Positions 37,001 through 44,196 of a stretch of 64,000 bases of DNA are shown piece by piece. Source of the DNA: Opisthorchis felineus (taxonomy: Eukaryota; Platyhelminthes; Trematoda; Opisthorchiida; Opisthorchiidae); NCBI GenBank assembly GCA_004794785.1, contig SJOL01007370.1, positions 559,434 through 623,433 of the forward strand, in the 5' to 3' direction. Each line of letters begins with the position of its first letter. Within the stretch, counting starts at the first letter, position 1. Below the pieces are notes generated by a model. The model was given only the letters and a program-made list of their open reading frames with translations, made no database searches and had not been told where the DNA came from. The translations under genes and the position numbers were made by a program.

Positions 37001-39614
37001 TTGCAAAAAAAAAATGTATGCCTCCGACTGTACTGTTGATGTCAATGAAACGCTATGGAAAATCAAACGCAGGGAAGATTTTTCCAAAAGAAGTTATCTC
37101 GTACAATATCATTTGGGTCATAAATTCTCTTCGCTCTGTAGAACAGGTCATTTTACCAACCCACAGTTATGAGCCGTCTTCTCAAGGACTACAAGTACCA
37201 TACAGTAACCGCCTCCATGCATGTAGTAACAAAGGCTATGTTGTGTACCTCGTGTGTCAAACAACTTCTTTAGTGAAACAATAATGGAACACGTAGTAGG
37301 ACCAGCACATCTACCGCAACTCCCACTCAGAAATTACCATCGGCAAAGGTGGAGCTTACTGGGACCCAGGACAACGCGTACCTCAGGCTAGCGTCTCGTT
37401 CTGGATAGGCATGTCAAAACAGTTATCTGGCTCAAACGGGTTCAGTACCCCACCTTTGAAACAACAAAAATTATGCTTATTTCGGGCTGGTAACGACTTA
37501 GATTGGAAGAACAGTTGTGCGAATGTTTACGAAGTCCAGCTGTTTTCAGTGGTCATGTAAACACACATTTGTGGAAGATTTAGCAAAAAAGGGACGCCAC
37601 CAACGGTATGGGAAATTAAACATTCATGTGATAATCGGCTGATAGGATGGCAATAAAAAAAGAAATCGTTTAAAGGCTCACCTGTACACATATGGCCCAA
37701 CCTCTTGTAGATGAGGCCGAGCGCCGGCGAGAACCTCGTTCGGATTGGTCAAATTTAGCAGGTAAACACTAAAGTAGATTGGCACTGTAGGGACTAGCCA
37801 GCTTTCGTACACCGGTGAATTGGGGGAGATGGCAAGTTTCTGAAAGACAAAACAGGCAACGGAAATGCGGTTAGTACTGAGGTGGGGAAATGGATAAAAA
37901 TTACATGTCGTACCTCCCAACTACGAACCGACTACAGAAACTGCGTCGGGAGCCTACAACAGGACAAACATATTCGAATCCAACATATTGCCGCGAGAGT
38001 AGGCGCTTGCGTAGCCTGTCACCAAAAAATATCACCTACTTCGTCTGAGAACTTTACTCACTCATGTTACTCACCCAATTAGTAGAAAAAGCACTAGTAC
38101 CGAAAGCTTTCCCATTCATAACAATTATTCTTTCTCTCACCGCCGCCCTGCATAGCCTGCAACTCATTTTTTCAGTCAGCACACAGATGTTGACGGCTCA
38201 ACATCGGCCACGAGACAGTCGACGTATTTGTATCTGTGCGGCTCGTGATTGTAAAGAAAGGTAAGATGTCGCCCAAACACCCAAACTTACACAGGAGGAC
38301 GGTTAATCTCCCGACTAAGGTCTGCAAATACGGCTTTCAGGGCGAGCATACGCGGGCAAGACAAAGTGGCGGAAACAGCACCACAAACGGCTTTGAGCTG
38401 AAATATTCGTGGAAATTTTTGGCACTTGATGAAAACAACTAATGTGACGATTACTTTGCAACATATAGCATCGTTATGTGAGGTCGATTTCAAAGGTTGT
38501 CTAGGTTGAACCGCCATCCCATTGTGGTGTGTACGGAACGACAACCGAAAAATACACCGGCAAAGAAATAACGAAAAACTACCCAACTACAAGTACCATT
38601 AGAATAAATTTCGGCGTGTGGTGGCTGATGCTGGGAGGTTGTGGTAGGATAGGAAGAAACAATCCCTGGGAAACTACCGGACAGAACATCCTTTGTAAAA
38701 ATAATCGTTTATGTGGTGGACTTCGCTCGCTGCAGCGCACTCCATCATCAGCCTGGAGTTTTATTTCGGTGATCTGTTTGCTTCGTTTACCTGTTCGCCG
38801 AGCCAGCTCACTTGGTTATGAAAATTTCAACTCCAAGCGAGATAACACTATCGGTAGACTGTTGGAGGGGGTATGTATTCTGATTCCCGTCATTTGCATC
38901 ATCCCACATGAGTCCGACTACATCAGTTCAACGAACTTCGGTCGTTGTTGTGTTCATTGAGAAACACAGCAGTGTGCGTATGCACATACTATTGCATGTG
39001 TATGTAAATTTGTAGGTAAGCTTCATCATTCTGATGGAGTAAAAAACAGCTATTGGCAGGACCGGTTGATAACAGCTACTCAAGAAGGATGGACGCTGTA
39101 ATTCGGTGCTTGTCTGTGAATTTGAATGCATACCATTAAAACACCAAGGGTTATGTTTTTAAGTGAAGAGAGATAAGTGTAGACAGAGACTGGGGCGGTC
39201 AACAACGGTCATTAGGGGGAAGTAATCTGTAAGAAAAATATTGCTCATCTTAGATATGTGGACAGACATCCATAAGAGACACCAGAGCTTTGGAGATATT
39301 CTGGCGATTGCGCTGCAGTGGGGAGAGATGCACGGCCTACGGACTGAGATGGCGTTCAGTCTCGAAAAGCAGATAAAGACAAGTGAAGACATGAACAGGT
39401 GACCTGAATGTAGAACAAAATCGTGATGAACCATGCAATGCGTCCCGCATTCAGAGAGAATTTCTTTAAGCTGTTGCCTTCTTACCTGGGCGAGTAATGC
39501 GAGAAACAGGCGGTCGAAAATGAGCACCAAAATAAGCGTGAACAAGGCAATCACGATGAACAAAGCCGCGGCCACTATGAGGGTGATCCGTAGCGGTTTG
39601 GATCTAATGGTCAT
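7271..39614 (-). CDS. CD36/SCARB/LIMP-2 family scavenger receptor, multi-exon gene (overall span)
   Basis: This is the span of the coding exons I can place on the minus strand: 39614-39486, 37839-37682, 32341-32188, 29570-29418, 27189-27098, 23113-22986, 19415-19152, 9140-9100, 8837-8787 and 7576-7271. Reading phases join exactly between exons 1 to 5, and the borders are GT/AG. CD36 family proteins sit in the plasma or lysosomal membrane with two membrane segments and a large glycosylated ectodomain, and bind lipoproteins, fatty acids or anionic lipids. Visible family hallmarks are an N-terminal membrane anchor, VGPYVYR, DPSTVRITTPN, EEVMWGY, NTGAKNIRDIGK, PDICRSV, a three-cysteine stretch, GADP, HIEP, FPLAWIAE and a C-terminal membrane helix. 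About 490 residues are placed. Two exons are missing from my model: the NGTD region between exons 5 and 7, and the segment after HIEP that usually holds a basic R/K-x-Q-x-N motif. The family call is firm; orthology within the family is not resolved. Confidence 0.9.
7577..8786 (-). other. Intron of the CD36-like gene
   Basis: Lies between the FPLAWIAE exon and the C-terminal exon. I see no further coding exon, repeat or RNA gene in it. Confidence 0.6.
8787..8837 (-). CDS. CD36-like gene, exon with YYFPLAWIAE
   Basis: The exon is 51 nt and phase 0 at both ends if the acceptor AAAG before TAC is used. It encodes YKDMKGPYYFPLAWIAE and ends GAG before GTAGGT. In CD36 proteins this is the Y/F-P-V-x-W-x-x-E segment just ahead of the juxtamembrane helix. 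The more pyrimidine-preceded CAG four bases upstream would give a phase 2 start, so the exact acceptor is uncertain. Protein identity of the exon is well supported by both flanking exons. Confidence 0.75.
9100..9140 (-). CDS. CD36-like gene, short exon (41 nt) before FPLAWIAE
   Basis: A small exon is predicted between a pyrimidine-rich tract ending CTCGCAG and the donor GTAAGT. It reads (N)AT then LSESTTMSRNMGM, entering in phase 1 and leaving in phase 0, which fits the phase 0 start of the exon at 8837. I infer it from splice signals and from how well LSESTTMSRNMGM joins YKDMKGPYYFPLAWIAE; there is no strong family motif inside it. The upstream partner exon has not been located. Confidence 0.55.
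9577..9606. repeat. 30-bp near-perfect palindrome
   Basis: Arms AAACATTTTTCAAT and ATTGAAAAATGTTT are separated by two bases. It lies about 350 bp upstream of the transposase remnant; I cannot show that it is a terminal repeat. Confidence 0.8.
9926..10275 (+). pseudogene. Tc1/mariner/IS630-type DDE transposase remnant
   Basis: The plus-strand frames read as the second half of a DDE_3-type transposase. First comes a GQRAKGK-like basic stretch (in a different frame), then NNLHIAGTLSLGGLIGLG and NLWIQELLVHLSSEGVGG, then VACDSAPYD, and after an in-frame stop (TAG at 10151-10153) VRAADFYSPGLSPNEVED. The order matches the family pattern of basic block, hydrophobic strand, helix, V-x-D-N-A-P-x-H with the second catalytic Asp, then Y-S-P-x-L-N-P-I-E with the third acidic residue. 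Here the motifs have drifted to CDSAPYD and SPGLSPNEVE. The frame change, the stop and the missing first half show a dead fragment. Tc1/mariner-related, pogo-like or IS630-like assignment is not resolved. Confidence 0.6.
12153..12173. repeat. (ATC)n microsatellite
   Basis: Seven ATC units. It is followed by ACAGCAACATCAGTGTTG, a string also present at about 56.41-56.43 kb. Confidence 0.85.
12842..13567 (-). CDS. Unrecognised 241-codon open frame inside a CD36-like intron
   Basis: This is one of the two longest open frames in the window, on the same strand as the CD36-like gene. I recognise no domain. The second half has cysteine-containing segments (VDCSNLDIPNCQLDLLDQP and CIQCHQCGWLAPD) and several tryptophans. 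There is no clear splice border and no match to the CD36 exon that should lie in this interval. It could be chance, an unrecognised exon, or an old inserted coding segment. Confidence 0.2.
   Translation of the reverse strand: MYNILIASDLISPMGISKAHNQPRCVSLRILVPILSRTSFIASDFSALLIHCGPVAVCPWLKLTQNVQGTRRRVHLPSFQFWRCGSSQFIITDFYSHCLLSFHLVDCSNLDIPNCQLDLLDQPSLVGLPHPSKGEIKIFTHTVRNASNLKTNSIHCYDHYEMQQDMWQAIRTCWSYQLKQLDKWNYDLPSHIHLLNDCIQCHQCGWLAPDTDLPANTDLPTVRPPRPQSVCSEPNMVRANH
14137..14152. repeat. Poly-G tract
   Basis: Sixteen consecutive G on the plus strand. Length in the assembly may be unreliable. Confidence 0.95.
14965..15085 (-). repeat. GAAACGTC-type interspersed repeat, single copy
   Basis: The minus strand reads GATTGTAGAAATCCC, AAAAGGTTGATCACGGCAAC, CGGAACGTCGGGTTATAATA and TCTTATTCCACTATGCTGTG. 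It shares every block, in order, with the copy at 17830-17940 and with each arm of the inverted repeat at 4984-5092. Confidence 0.7.
16429..16556 (+). repeat. Pair of short direct repeats 100 bp apart
   Basis: GTTAGTCGTGCACGTGAGCT at 16431-16450 and GTTAGTCGTGCCTGTCAGCT at 16531-16550, each followed by AGGTTC. The intervening sequence is not repeated. Confidence 0.7.
17830..17940 (+). repeat. GAAACGTC-type interspersed repeat, single copy
   Basis: Reads CCCGTATTCAACTGATTGTA, TTGGCCACGGCAGCTGAAAC, GTCGGATCATAAGATCTTAT and TCCACTACGCTGTTTTGA. A shorter, more diverged copy is at about 52620-52700. Confidence 0.65.
19152..19415 (-). CDS. CD36-like gene, exon 8: cysteine stretch, GADP and HIEP
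   Basis: The exon is 264 nt (88 codons, phase 0 at both ends), from a TTCTTCTAG acceptor to CCG before GTACGT. It encodes VTVFSGSPPNSTDPLAKW, then FCTKDSGCPPQGLLSLQRC, a hydrophobic PLFLSQPFFLGADP, and finally STWVHIEP. Cysteines are at exon residues 24, 30 and 41. In the family this is the disulfide-bearing loop (C-x-C...G-x-x-x-x-x-x-C) followed by S-x-P-H-F-x-x-x-D-x and Y/T-x-x-I-E-P. QPFF in place of the usual PHF is a small departure. The exon should be followed by one with the T-G...R/K-x-Q-x-N segment, which I did not find. Confidence 0.9.
20002..20093 (+). repeat. Relic of a hammerhead-bearing repeat
   Basis: The segment contains CTGATGAG at 20038-20045 and a stem I pair (CATAATGTTG and CAACCTCATG), in the same order as the copies at 44.2 and 44.5 kb. 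The GAAACCGGTC block is damaged: GGTGAA runs directly into GCTGCCGAACAGTTTCC. The cleavage site is therefore absent and the motif is dead. Confidence 0.6.
20780..20885 (+). repeat. Penelope-terminal-type repeat fragment
   Basis: Contains CACAAGGTTGCTAAATAAC, GAGAGATTCGGGTGAGTCTC and GGCATGCAAACGAGTGTATC. The same blocks, in order, occur at 44.36-44.45 kb and 49.39-49.48 kb beside the hammerhead repeats. Confidence 0.65.
20961..21130 (+). mobile_element. tRNA-like SINE (copy 2)
   Basis: Near full-length plus-strand copy. It has head AGATGGCCCAAGTGGTTAGA, B-box-like GGTTCGAAACC, body TCGACTTCTAGGCTTGGGCA and 3' part GGTGGCATGGCAGCTAGGCA, ending TTACAGTTGAACGATTA. A short internal deletion removes part of the cagtatccc region. 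Confidence 0.88.
21774..21947 (-). mobile_element. tRNA-like SINE (copy 3)
   Basis: Minus-strand copy with GGTTCGAACCC B-box, AAGGTTCGTGGTTCG and the conserved body. It faces copy 2 about 640 bp away, so the two could form a long hairpin in the transcript. Confidence 0.87.
22986..23113 (-). CDS. CD36-like gene, exon 7: GT..PG..V..FVPDICRSV segment
   Basis: The exon is 128 nt. It starts with AT (completing a G_AT Asp codon) after a CTGCTAG acceptor and ends GAG before GTACGT. It encodes (D)GTVAAPGLRVGSTVEFHVP, DICRSV and then TSYAVNTTTTQERDDVE. In CD36 proteins the D-G-T/S...P...F-x-x-x-L/I-C-R-S-V block carries one of the conserved cysteines. The codon phase shows that an upstream exon ending in the first base of this Asp codon is still missing between here and 27.1 kb. 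Confidence 0.85.
25317..25385 (-). repeat. Interspersed repeat 'GACGAAGGGTCTGCAAG' copy
   Basis: The plus strand reads GGTAAAAGTTGGTCTGTTCG, CCGAGATTGGCAATTGGCTT and GCAGACCCTTCGTCACC. It is the same family as 5830-5905. Confidence 0.55.
26125..26205 (+). repeat. tRNA-like sequence, probable diverged SINE
   Basis: An A-box-like region (GACAGCTGAGCGACAAAGGT) is followed by TTCCCGGTTAGAACCC, resembling a B-box. There is no SINE body behind it and no credible cloverleaf, so I do not call it a functional tRNA gene. Confidence 0.35.
27098..27189 (-). CDS. CD36-like gene, exon 5: NTGxKNIRDIGKIYEVNG segment
   Basis: The exon is 92 nt, from a TTGCTATAG acceptor to CA before GTGAGT. It encodes NNGTNVNEFVVNTGAKNIRD and then IGKIYEVNGQ(Q). 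It follows VGLFAT of exon 4 in phase and reads as the familiar F-x-x-N-x-T, then V-x-T-G-x-x-x-x-x-x-x-G-x-I beta-strands of CD36 proteins. NNGT is a potential glycosylation site. The exon ends in phase 2, so the next exon must start by completing a CA_ codon (Q or H). That exon was not located. Confidence 0.85.
28058..28092. repeat. (AAT)n microsatellite
   Basis: About eleven ATA/AAT units without interruption. Confidence 0.93.
28120..28268 (-). mobile_element. tRNA-like SINE (copy 4, diverged)
   Basis: The minus strand reads AGTGGCTCAGTGGTTATGGC at the head, followed by CGGTTAGTACCCGACCCCGG, then a poorly conserved body with TTGTGGCAAGCCGACGGTAT. It is older than the other copies. Confidence 0.6.
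29418..29570 (-). CDS. CD36-like gene, exon 4: WGY motif
   Basis: The exon is 153 nt and phase 0 at both ends, from an ATAG acceptor to ACA before GTACGT. It encodes AMTSSSMGWILGDEGPFITL, then TAEEVMWGYTPALVSFL and VGDKKVGLFAT. PFxTxTxxExxWGYxxxLxxF followed by VGLF is the conserved region of the CD36 ectodomain just before the central beta-barrel segment. The join from exon 3 (TTPNLYFL) to AMTSSS keeps frame. The linker is shorter than in some mammalian members, so a small extra exon in between is possible. Confidence 0.88.
29571..32187 (-). other. Intron 3 of the CD36-like gene
   Basis: Contains SINE copy 5. A short extra exon between TTPNLYFL and AMTSSS is possible, but I did not find one. 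Confidence 0.6.
30976..31137 (-). mobile_element. tRNA-like SINE (copy 5)
   Basis: Minus-strand head GAGGTAGCTCAGTGGTTAAG, B-box-like region around TTCGAATCCAACCCC, and body CTGGTAGTATCTCAGCCCTC. Moderately diverged. Confidence 0.75.
32188..32341 (-). CDS. CD36-like gene, exon 3: NDPxTVxITTPN motif
   Basis: The exon follows a CCATTGCAG acceptor and ends CTG before GTACGT; it is 154 nt and completes the arginine codon of exon 2. It encodes ERRERFDVQFGNGSES, HTVRFKYRIFYYFDRKKS and INDPSTVRITTPNLYFL. This matches the family segment Y-R-E-x-R-x-K, then F-x-x-x-x-S-x-x-D, then D-x-I-T-T-P-N. NGSE is a possible N-glycosylation site. An alternative donor four bases downstream (GTGAGT) would shift the phase, so I prefer GTACGT, which keeps frame with exon 4. 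Confidence 0.88.
33662..34225 (-). pseudogene. RTE-type LINE, 3' end of reverse transcriptase ORF (minus copy)
   Basis: The minus-strand frames give LTLHRLRWLGRALRMPEDRV, then TKTLTSKLSRVGNYRLPGWG and VYSTHQWWKWHNR. This is the C-terminal tail that follows the reverse transcriptase domain in RTE-type LINEs. The same tail appears in the plus copy at 35.84-36.08 kb (HRLRWLGYVLRMSVDRLPRR; KAITSKLSCAGHCRLPEWEP). Only the last several hundred bases are present, as expected for 5'-truncated retrotransposition, and the frame is broken in places. Confidence 0.8.
34640..36080 (+). pseudogene. RTE-type LINE reverse transcriptase remnant (plus copy)
   Basis: Plus-strand frames encode the linker before the reverse transcriptase (SLRKDRELWWTPKAPEMEKT, FATGNRR), then palm-domain motifs (LKADCDSVDHQTIWQCLWNK, SNGVTQGYPVSPFLFNFVTD), the catalytic YADD at 35314-35325, and the C-terminal block (LSVFDHRCFRSIARVWWEHR, HRLRWLGYVLRMSVDRLPRR). 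This is a non-LTR retrotransposon of the RTE/SR2-like type common in flatworms. It is dead: stops at about 35161 and 35392, a frameshift near 35.6 kb, and an internal deletion near 35.0 kb that fuses the linker directly to the palm, removing the fingers motifs. Confidence 0.88.
37682..37839 (-). CDS. CD36-like gene, exon 2: VGPYVYR motif
   Basis: The exon starts after a TTTTGTCTTTCAG acceptor and ends in AG before GTGAGC. It is 158 nt (52 codons plus two bases). It encodes KLAISPNSPVYESW, then VPTVPIYFSVYLLNLTNP and HLQEVGPYVY(R). The xWxxPxVPxYFxxYxxNxTNPxExLxGxxPxxxEVGPYVYR arrangement is one of the most recognisable signatures of the CD36 family. The split arginine codon (AG plus A) is completed by the first base of exon 3, which strongly supports the splice. 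Confidence 0.92.
37840..39485 (-). other. Intron 1 of the CD36-like gene
   Basis: Bounded by GTAAGA at 39485 and CAG at 37840. A 143-codon plus-strand open frame (38529-38960) lies in it without recognisable features. Confidence 0.7.
39486..39614 (-). CDS. CD36-like gene, exon 1: start codon and N-terminal membrane anchor
   Basis: The exon is 43 codons from ATG at 39614 to CAG followed by the donor GTAAGA. The protein begins MTIRSKPLRI, a short basic cytoplasmic segment, then has a strongly hydrophobic helix at residues 11-33 (TLIVAAALFIVIALFTLILV and on). It ends FDRLFLALLAQ. The layout of short cytoplasmic N-terminus, uncleaved helix and ectodomain is that of CD36 family proteins. I chose this start because it immediately precedes the basic segment and helix. 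The intron that follows is phase 0, matching the next exon. Confidence 0.85.
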
Positions 39615-40310
39615 GATATGACAGTATGGAGTTGTTCAAATGGTTTGGAACACGCCGGGCAGAACCAATGGCCGATTGACAGATATGGGGAGAAAAGACT
39701 TTGGTCGGAAAGACGCTGAACTTCGGGCAAACCGCCAGATGCCCGAAATGCGCTCCGGCGCGTTCAGCTAAAATGTAGAACAAAAGTTATACTCCGACAC
39801 AAAACCAGTTCGTTCCGAGGAAAATCGAGGTGGGTGACATACCATATATTCCCTGATCGTCCACTAAATGAACCGGAAAATGGTCCATGTACTACTGGGA
39901 AGCACACCGCCCATCTAGAAGTATCTAGTTGGATTACACAAGCTGATGTGGCCTAGATTATTCTACGCTAAAATTTCAGTATTAAACCCCTCAAATTGTG
40001 TAAGCAGTTCATTCAAAAATTAAGTGTTTTCGTGTGACAGTAATTCATACTGGATAGAGAGAATAACGGCCAATGGCAGAATCCCACAGAGTCTACCATG
40101 TAGATTCCCCAGCATAACTCGTAGCATCCATTTGTCATTGGGTGTCATGGAAGGGAGACGAATGCATGACACTCATATACACTGGTGGGAATTCGCAGAC
40201 ATTGCTCATGAATGAACTAAAGGAACCTGGCAAAGGGTCTCAACTATTAAGCCAAAATCATTAAGTCGACACACCAGGATCCGTCACGAGACTCGACAGA
40301 TGATCAGTTG

Positions 40311-40365
40311 ACTTTTATCCGGTCCCCGAGCTTCGCAACTGGCTTGTAAACATTTGTTCAACAAT
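40311..40365 (-). repeat. Diverged GAAACGT-family repeat
   Basis: The plus strand reads CTTTTATCCGGTCCCCGAGC, TTCGCAACTGGCTTGTAAAC and ATTTGTTC. It aligns block by block with 25317-25385. Confidence 0.4.
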
Positions 40366-41015
40366 CGGGGGTTACAATGACTTGTTCAACCAACAAAAAT
40401 TCGAACTATCACCTTTCCACTACATTGCTGGGTGTGTATCTCTAACCCAGCAACGGAAAGGCATGAAGGTTTGTTGCTACTATAAAAAAAAGACAAACAA
40501 TCGAGACCTTATCTGTTTATTCTGACGTTTGCGCCAAAGGAAGGCGCTGATAGCTCCCGTGATGATAAAATCAAGAAACCAATCAGTCACATTGGTCGAG
40601 TAGAAACTCAGTGGAAAAGGAAATTAGAACAAAAATCGATCCCCGACAGCTTTGGGAAGAGGTATGAAAGAAACGTACCAGCCAATGCTGTGTTAACGTC
40701 ATCGTCGAAGTTCAGGATCGGAAAGGGTCTGATAGGAATACACCCACGTAGCTGATCACAAAGAAAAGTAATGTAGGACGAGAATATAAAAACGGGGTCA
40801 ATGCAAGGGTCATGACAACAGTGCATCAAAAAGGGCAAGGCAGGTGCCCGGGATAAACCAGAAAAACTCTCGGAGTGATGAATGAGGCCGGTAACAGTGC
40901 AAATTTGGCAAGGGCAAATCAACTAACTCTGACCGTTTGTCCGTGGATCAGATAAGCAAACGTCTTCATAGTAATCTAGTTCAAAAGAGGAGAAATCGTC
41001 CTGGTGTACAACAAA

Positions 41016-41034
41016 ATGATGATGATGATGATGA
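41016..41034. repeat. (ATG)n microsatellite
   Basis: Six ATG units followed by an imperfect continuation. Confidence 0.85.
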
Positions 41035-42352
41035 TAATGACGATTCATATGATGGAAACGAGGGGGAATAAGAGAGAAAAAGTGATGCTACCGTGGTTCT
41101 CTCTATACACAGACACGGGAAAGGAAAGCCCATGGGCGAAAGTAGCAACAACGAGAAAAACCGGGTTATGTTGGTGGGAGTGTGTGTCGCGGCGATGATC
41201 ATGGAATGCAACGCCGGACAAACAACAGACTGGTACCTCGCCTCGTTAGTTTCATTTGGATGTCGTTGTTTGATCGGGTTTCCTTCCAATCATACGTACA
41301 CTCCCCACGCACTCAAAGTCAGTCGTCCCCAGGATGCACAGGACAAACCGGTCTTCGTTTGAACCAGGAATCAATGCATCTGTTAACCAAATGATATAAC
41401 AACTGTGAGTTTATACTGATACCAAGTTGATACACTTTCAAAGAAGATACCGAGTGTTTTCAACTTTCCACTCGAATAAATCAGGCGTTTCCGGATGAGA
41501 AAGTCAACATTAGAATGGATGCACAAGTATGTAGGCAAAATCTTGCGATCGGGCCCTTACACCATTAAGCTAGAGCTTTGTCCGTGAGTTAGGCATGAAA
41601 ACTCCCACATCACAATCGATGGGTCTGTGTGGCCCACGGTCGGCGATCAGATTATGCAAGACTCGATTCGTGTTGATCAAAACGCAAAAACATACGTCCA
41701 GTTTGTTTTGTAAGCTAACATTGACGGACTGGTGAGTGTCGGTCACTAGTAGATGCTTACTCTTAGTAGGTAACGGGATAATGGTGGTTAGAAAACATTT
41801 AAGGTAAAAGATACGACTGTCAGCTGATTCGATAAACTTAGTAATAACGAAGATTGAGTTAAGATTTCAGGTTCCAACCTGCCGATGATATTGTAACTTT
41901 AGAGGTATTCTTGTGTAGCGCGATACCGTATTGGACAGTTGGACTTCCTTTGACGTGGGCATATACGTCCGTAACCACAGAAATGCAGTGAATAAAAGTG
42001 AACTCGCACACATAGATAAGAGTTCCATTCTCTGATCCGAAAAGGTCTCGAAAGAAGACTCGTTTATATCAATGAACTTTTGTGGCGAGAATATCGCACC
42101 GGCTGTTGGAAGCAACAAACGAAAGCATAACAAAGTCGATCACACATGGCGAAAGACAACTGATTCCAAGTGCACTTAAACTACAATTATTGGCACTGGC
42201 CACGAAACCCCCAAATAATTGCCCTAAAATCATATACTGAGTCCACCATATCACAGCCTGTGGCTCATTAGCAACAGTAGAAGCAATTCGATCAGCTGAT
42301 ACCAGGCTGTACTTACAATTTGTTGTTGTTCATATCTATTCAAAAATTCGAA

Positions 42353-42523
42353 TCGTTCAGCTGTGACACCCTTTCGGTGCCTAGCTGCCATGCCACCTGA
42401 AGGAAGTACGAAGGCTGGGATACTGCCAGGTTGCCCAAGCATATACGTGGGAAGTCGAGATGAAGATGTCGGGTTCGAACCACGATCAGTATATTCGCGC
42501 TCTAACCACTGATTAATCTCGCC
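42353..42523 (-). mobile_element. tRNA-like SINE (copy 6)
   Basis: Well-preserved minus-strand copy: GGTTAGAGCGCGAATATACT, GGTTCGAACCCGACATC and body CTGGCAGTATCCCAGCC, ending near GCTGAACGATT. Confidence 0.87.
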
Positions 42524-42794
42524 CCATAACAGGTATTGCGTACAGCCAGTGGTACAGACATTAAACATTGGTCCACGATAACAACATTAGACAGGAATCC
42601 TGAAAGGAATCATAGAATCCAATCCGATCAGTTGGATAGACGTTTCAACCAGCATATCCTACTCGCTGTCTTTTGAAGGAAAGTGAGGGCATGATAATCT
42701 TGGCAACAGGCTACTAGCCATTGCGTATGGAAATCACTCAAAAGTGGACATGTTTTCCAGCTGGAATGGACCATTTACGGTTTGAATGCGTTCA

Positions 42795-42860
42795 AAATGG
42801 CTCAGTCGTTAAGATGTGCACTCAGGACAGGGTACAGACCCCGACTGCGCCTTCCGACAC
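42795..42860 (+). repeat. tRNA-like sequence of a second SINE type
   Basis: AATGGCTCAGTCGTTAAGAT, then GGGTACAGACCCCGACTGCG. The head resembles the main SINE, but the part behind it is different. Possibly a diverged copy or a separate family; not a credible tRNA gene. Confidence 0.35.
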
Positions 42861-43587
42861 CCAGTCTATCTTGGAGGTGTACAACATACTGTAGCCAGAA
42901 CTGTACGTTTTCCAAGGGCGTTCCACCGAATGTATGCGTAACTCTAGTGATACGTATGACCGATTTCTAGTTAACTTCTAGTAGTTGTCACCACTTTCTC
43001 AGGATTAACTCAGCCGACGGACTAGACACTGGGAATTCGGTATTTATATACCAACTGACGCGAAAAAAAAACACTGAAAAATCCAAGGCAGGAAACAGTG
43101 GAAGTGTTAGCATTCAATCAGTGATTGAAACCAAATATTTGAGCAGTAGACCAAAGAAAATTAATCCAGCATGTAAACGCTTTTGAAACTGGAATGCATA
43201 TAGCTTAAAGCATCACGGATTTGGGATCATAGGAGTGCGGGAGGACGGACGTACTTTTTGTGGTACACGCACAGGCATTGTAGCCGCGCGATCAAGTCAC
43301 CCTCAGCCAAATCCTCCAAACAGATTGCACACTCCCCCGTGTTTTGTGTGAGACGGTCCACTGTGAGGAGAAGAGAAAGGGGATAAATCACACATGAGGT
43401 TCAGAATGCAAATATAGGCGCTCAGCTGATAACCAACAGGGGAAAAGATCACAGTGAAGAACGTTCCGTTTCAGCTTTGTTGGAACCTTTATTGTTGGCA
43501 CGGACAAATTATGCTATACACTCACAAAATCTCAGCTGCCGCTCATTGAATGTGGAACACGCGGACTACAAATTCAGCTTGATCAGG

Positions 43588-43655
43588 TTCTCATGCTTCC
43601 TTCGGATGGCATGGATGCTAGGCACCGAAAAGGTGTTACAGCTGAACGATTATTT
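43588..43655 (+). mobile_element. tRNA-like SINE (copy 7, 5'-truncated)
   Basis: Only the 3' part survives: CTCATGCTTCCTTCGGATGG, then GGCACCGAAAAGGTGTTACA and GCTGAACGATT. It abuts the broken 3' side of the Penelope-like fragment. Confidence 0.78.
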
Positions 43656-43689
43656 ATTAGTACTAATTCAAATGTGAAAAGCCTAACAC

Positions 43690-44052
43690 TGTGTTGAAGA
43701 ATGTAAGCAAGTCGCAAGCAAGGTCCTCGTTGAATGATTACAAAAGTGTCATCAACGTACTTCCACCAGATAAGTGGTGGACATTCAGATAATTATTCAA
43801 TCATACACCCCAAAAATTCCAGAAAAGTGTTCTCTAAGGGTCCAAGCAAGTTTTCTATGATTCCCCACAGTAACCTGATACCAACCCGCATTTGTTATTT
43901 TGGAAGACAGTCGAATGAGGAAAACAGCTATCATTGACTTTGTGTGTAGATTCCTATTTTTACCACGCATGAGTTTGAACGATGACAAGGCTGCCGCACG
44001 ACAAGCCCAATAATAAGGAGTGACGCTCGACAAATACACTCAGTTGCGTAGC
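43690..44052 (-). pseudogene. Penelope-like element reverse transcriptase fragment (YVDD)
   Basis: The minus strand encodes ECPPLIWWKYVDDTFVIIQR, matching the W-x-R-Y-V-D-D-T-F-V-I catalytic motif of Penelope-like reverse transcriptases. Upstream on the same strand, across stops and slips, is a degraded equivalent of the V-x-G-x-x-M-G-S-P-L region (QNNKCGLVSGYCGES, then FWNFWG), at about the expected spacing. No complete reverse transcriptase and no GIY-YIG endonuclease remain. The 3' side ends near a truncated SINE; the 5' side leads directly into terminal-repeat-like sequence with hammerhead motifs, which is how Penelope-like elements are organised. Confidence 0.75.
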
Positions 44053-44196
44053 AAATCGGTTTTCACCAGAGACTCGAATGAATCTCTCGTTTATGATCTT
44101 CTTAAGCAACTGATTGTGCTGCACCAGGCCGCCTCATGTTTCAGTTCGCACGATATTCGAGATATCGCGATACATGTATAGACGTAATACACTAGT

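Larger units (their letters stand above)
32342..37681 (-). other. Intron 2 of the CD36-like gene
   Basis: Exons 2 and 3 share a split arginine codon, so no exon is needed here. The intron holds two LINE remnants in opposite orientation (33662-34225 minus, 34640-36080 plus). Confidence 0.7.
39615..42350. other. Upstream flank of the CD36-like gene, no gene seen
   Basis: Presumably holds the promoter and 5' untranslated sequence of the receptor gene, but I see no element I can name. A diverged GAAACGT-family repeat (40311-40365) and an (ATG)n tract (41016-41034) are present. Confidence 0.5.

Noticed and set aside
38529..38960. 143-codon plus-strand open frame in intron 1 of the CD36-like gene
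   Set aside because: No domain, no signal of splice borders, and it lies antisense within a supported intron; length is compatible with chance.
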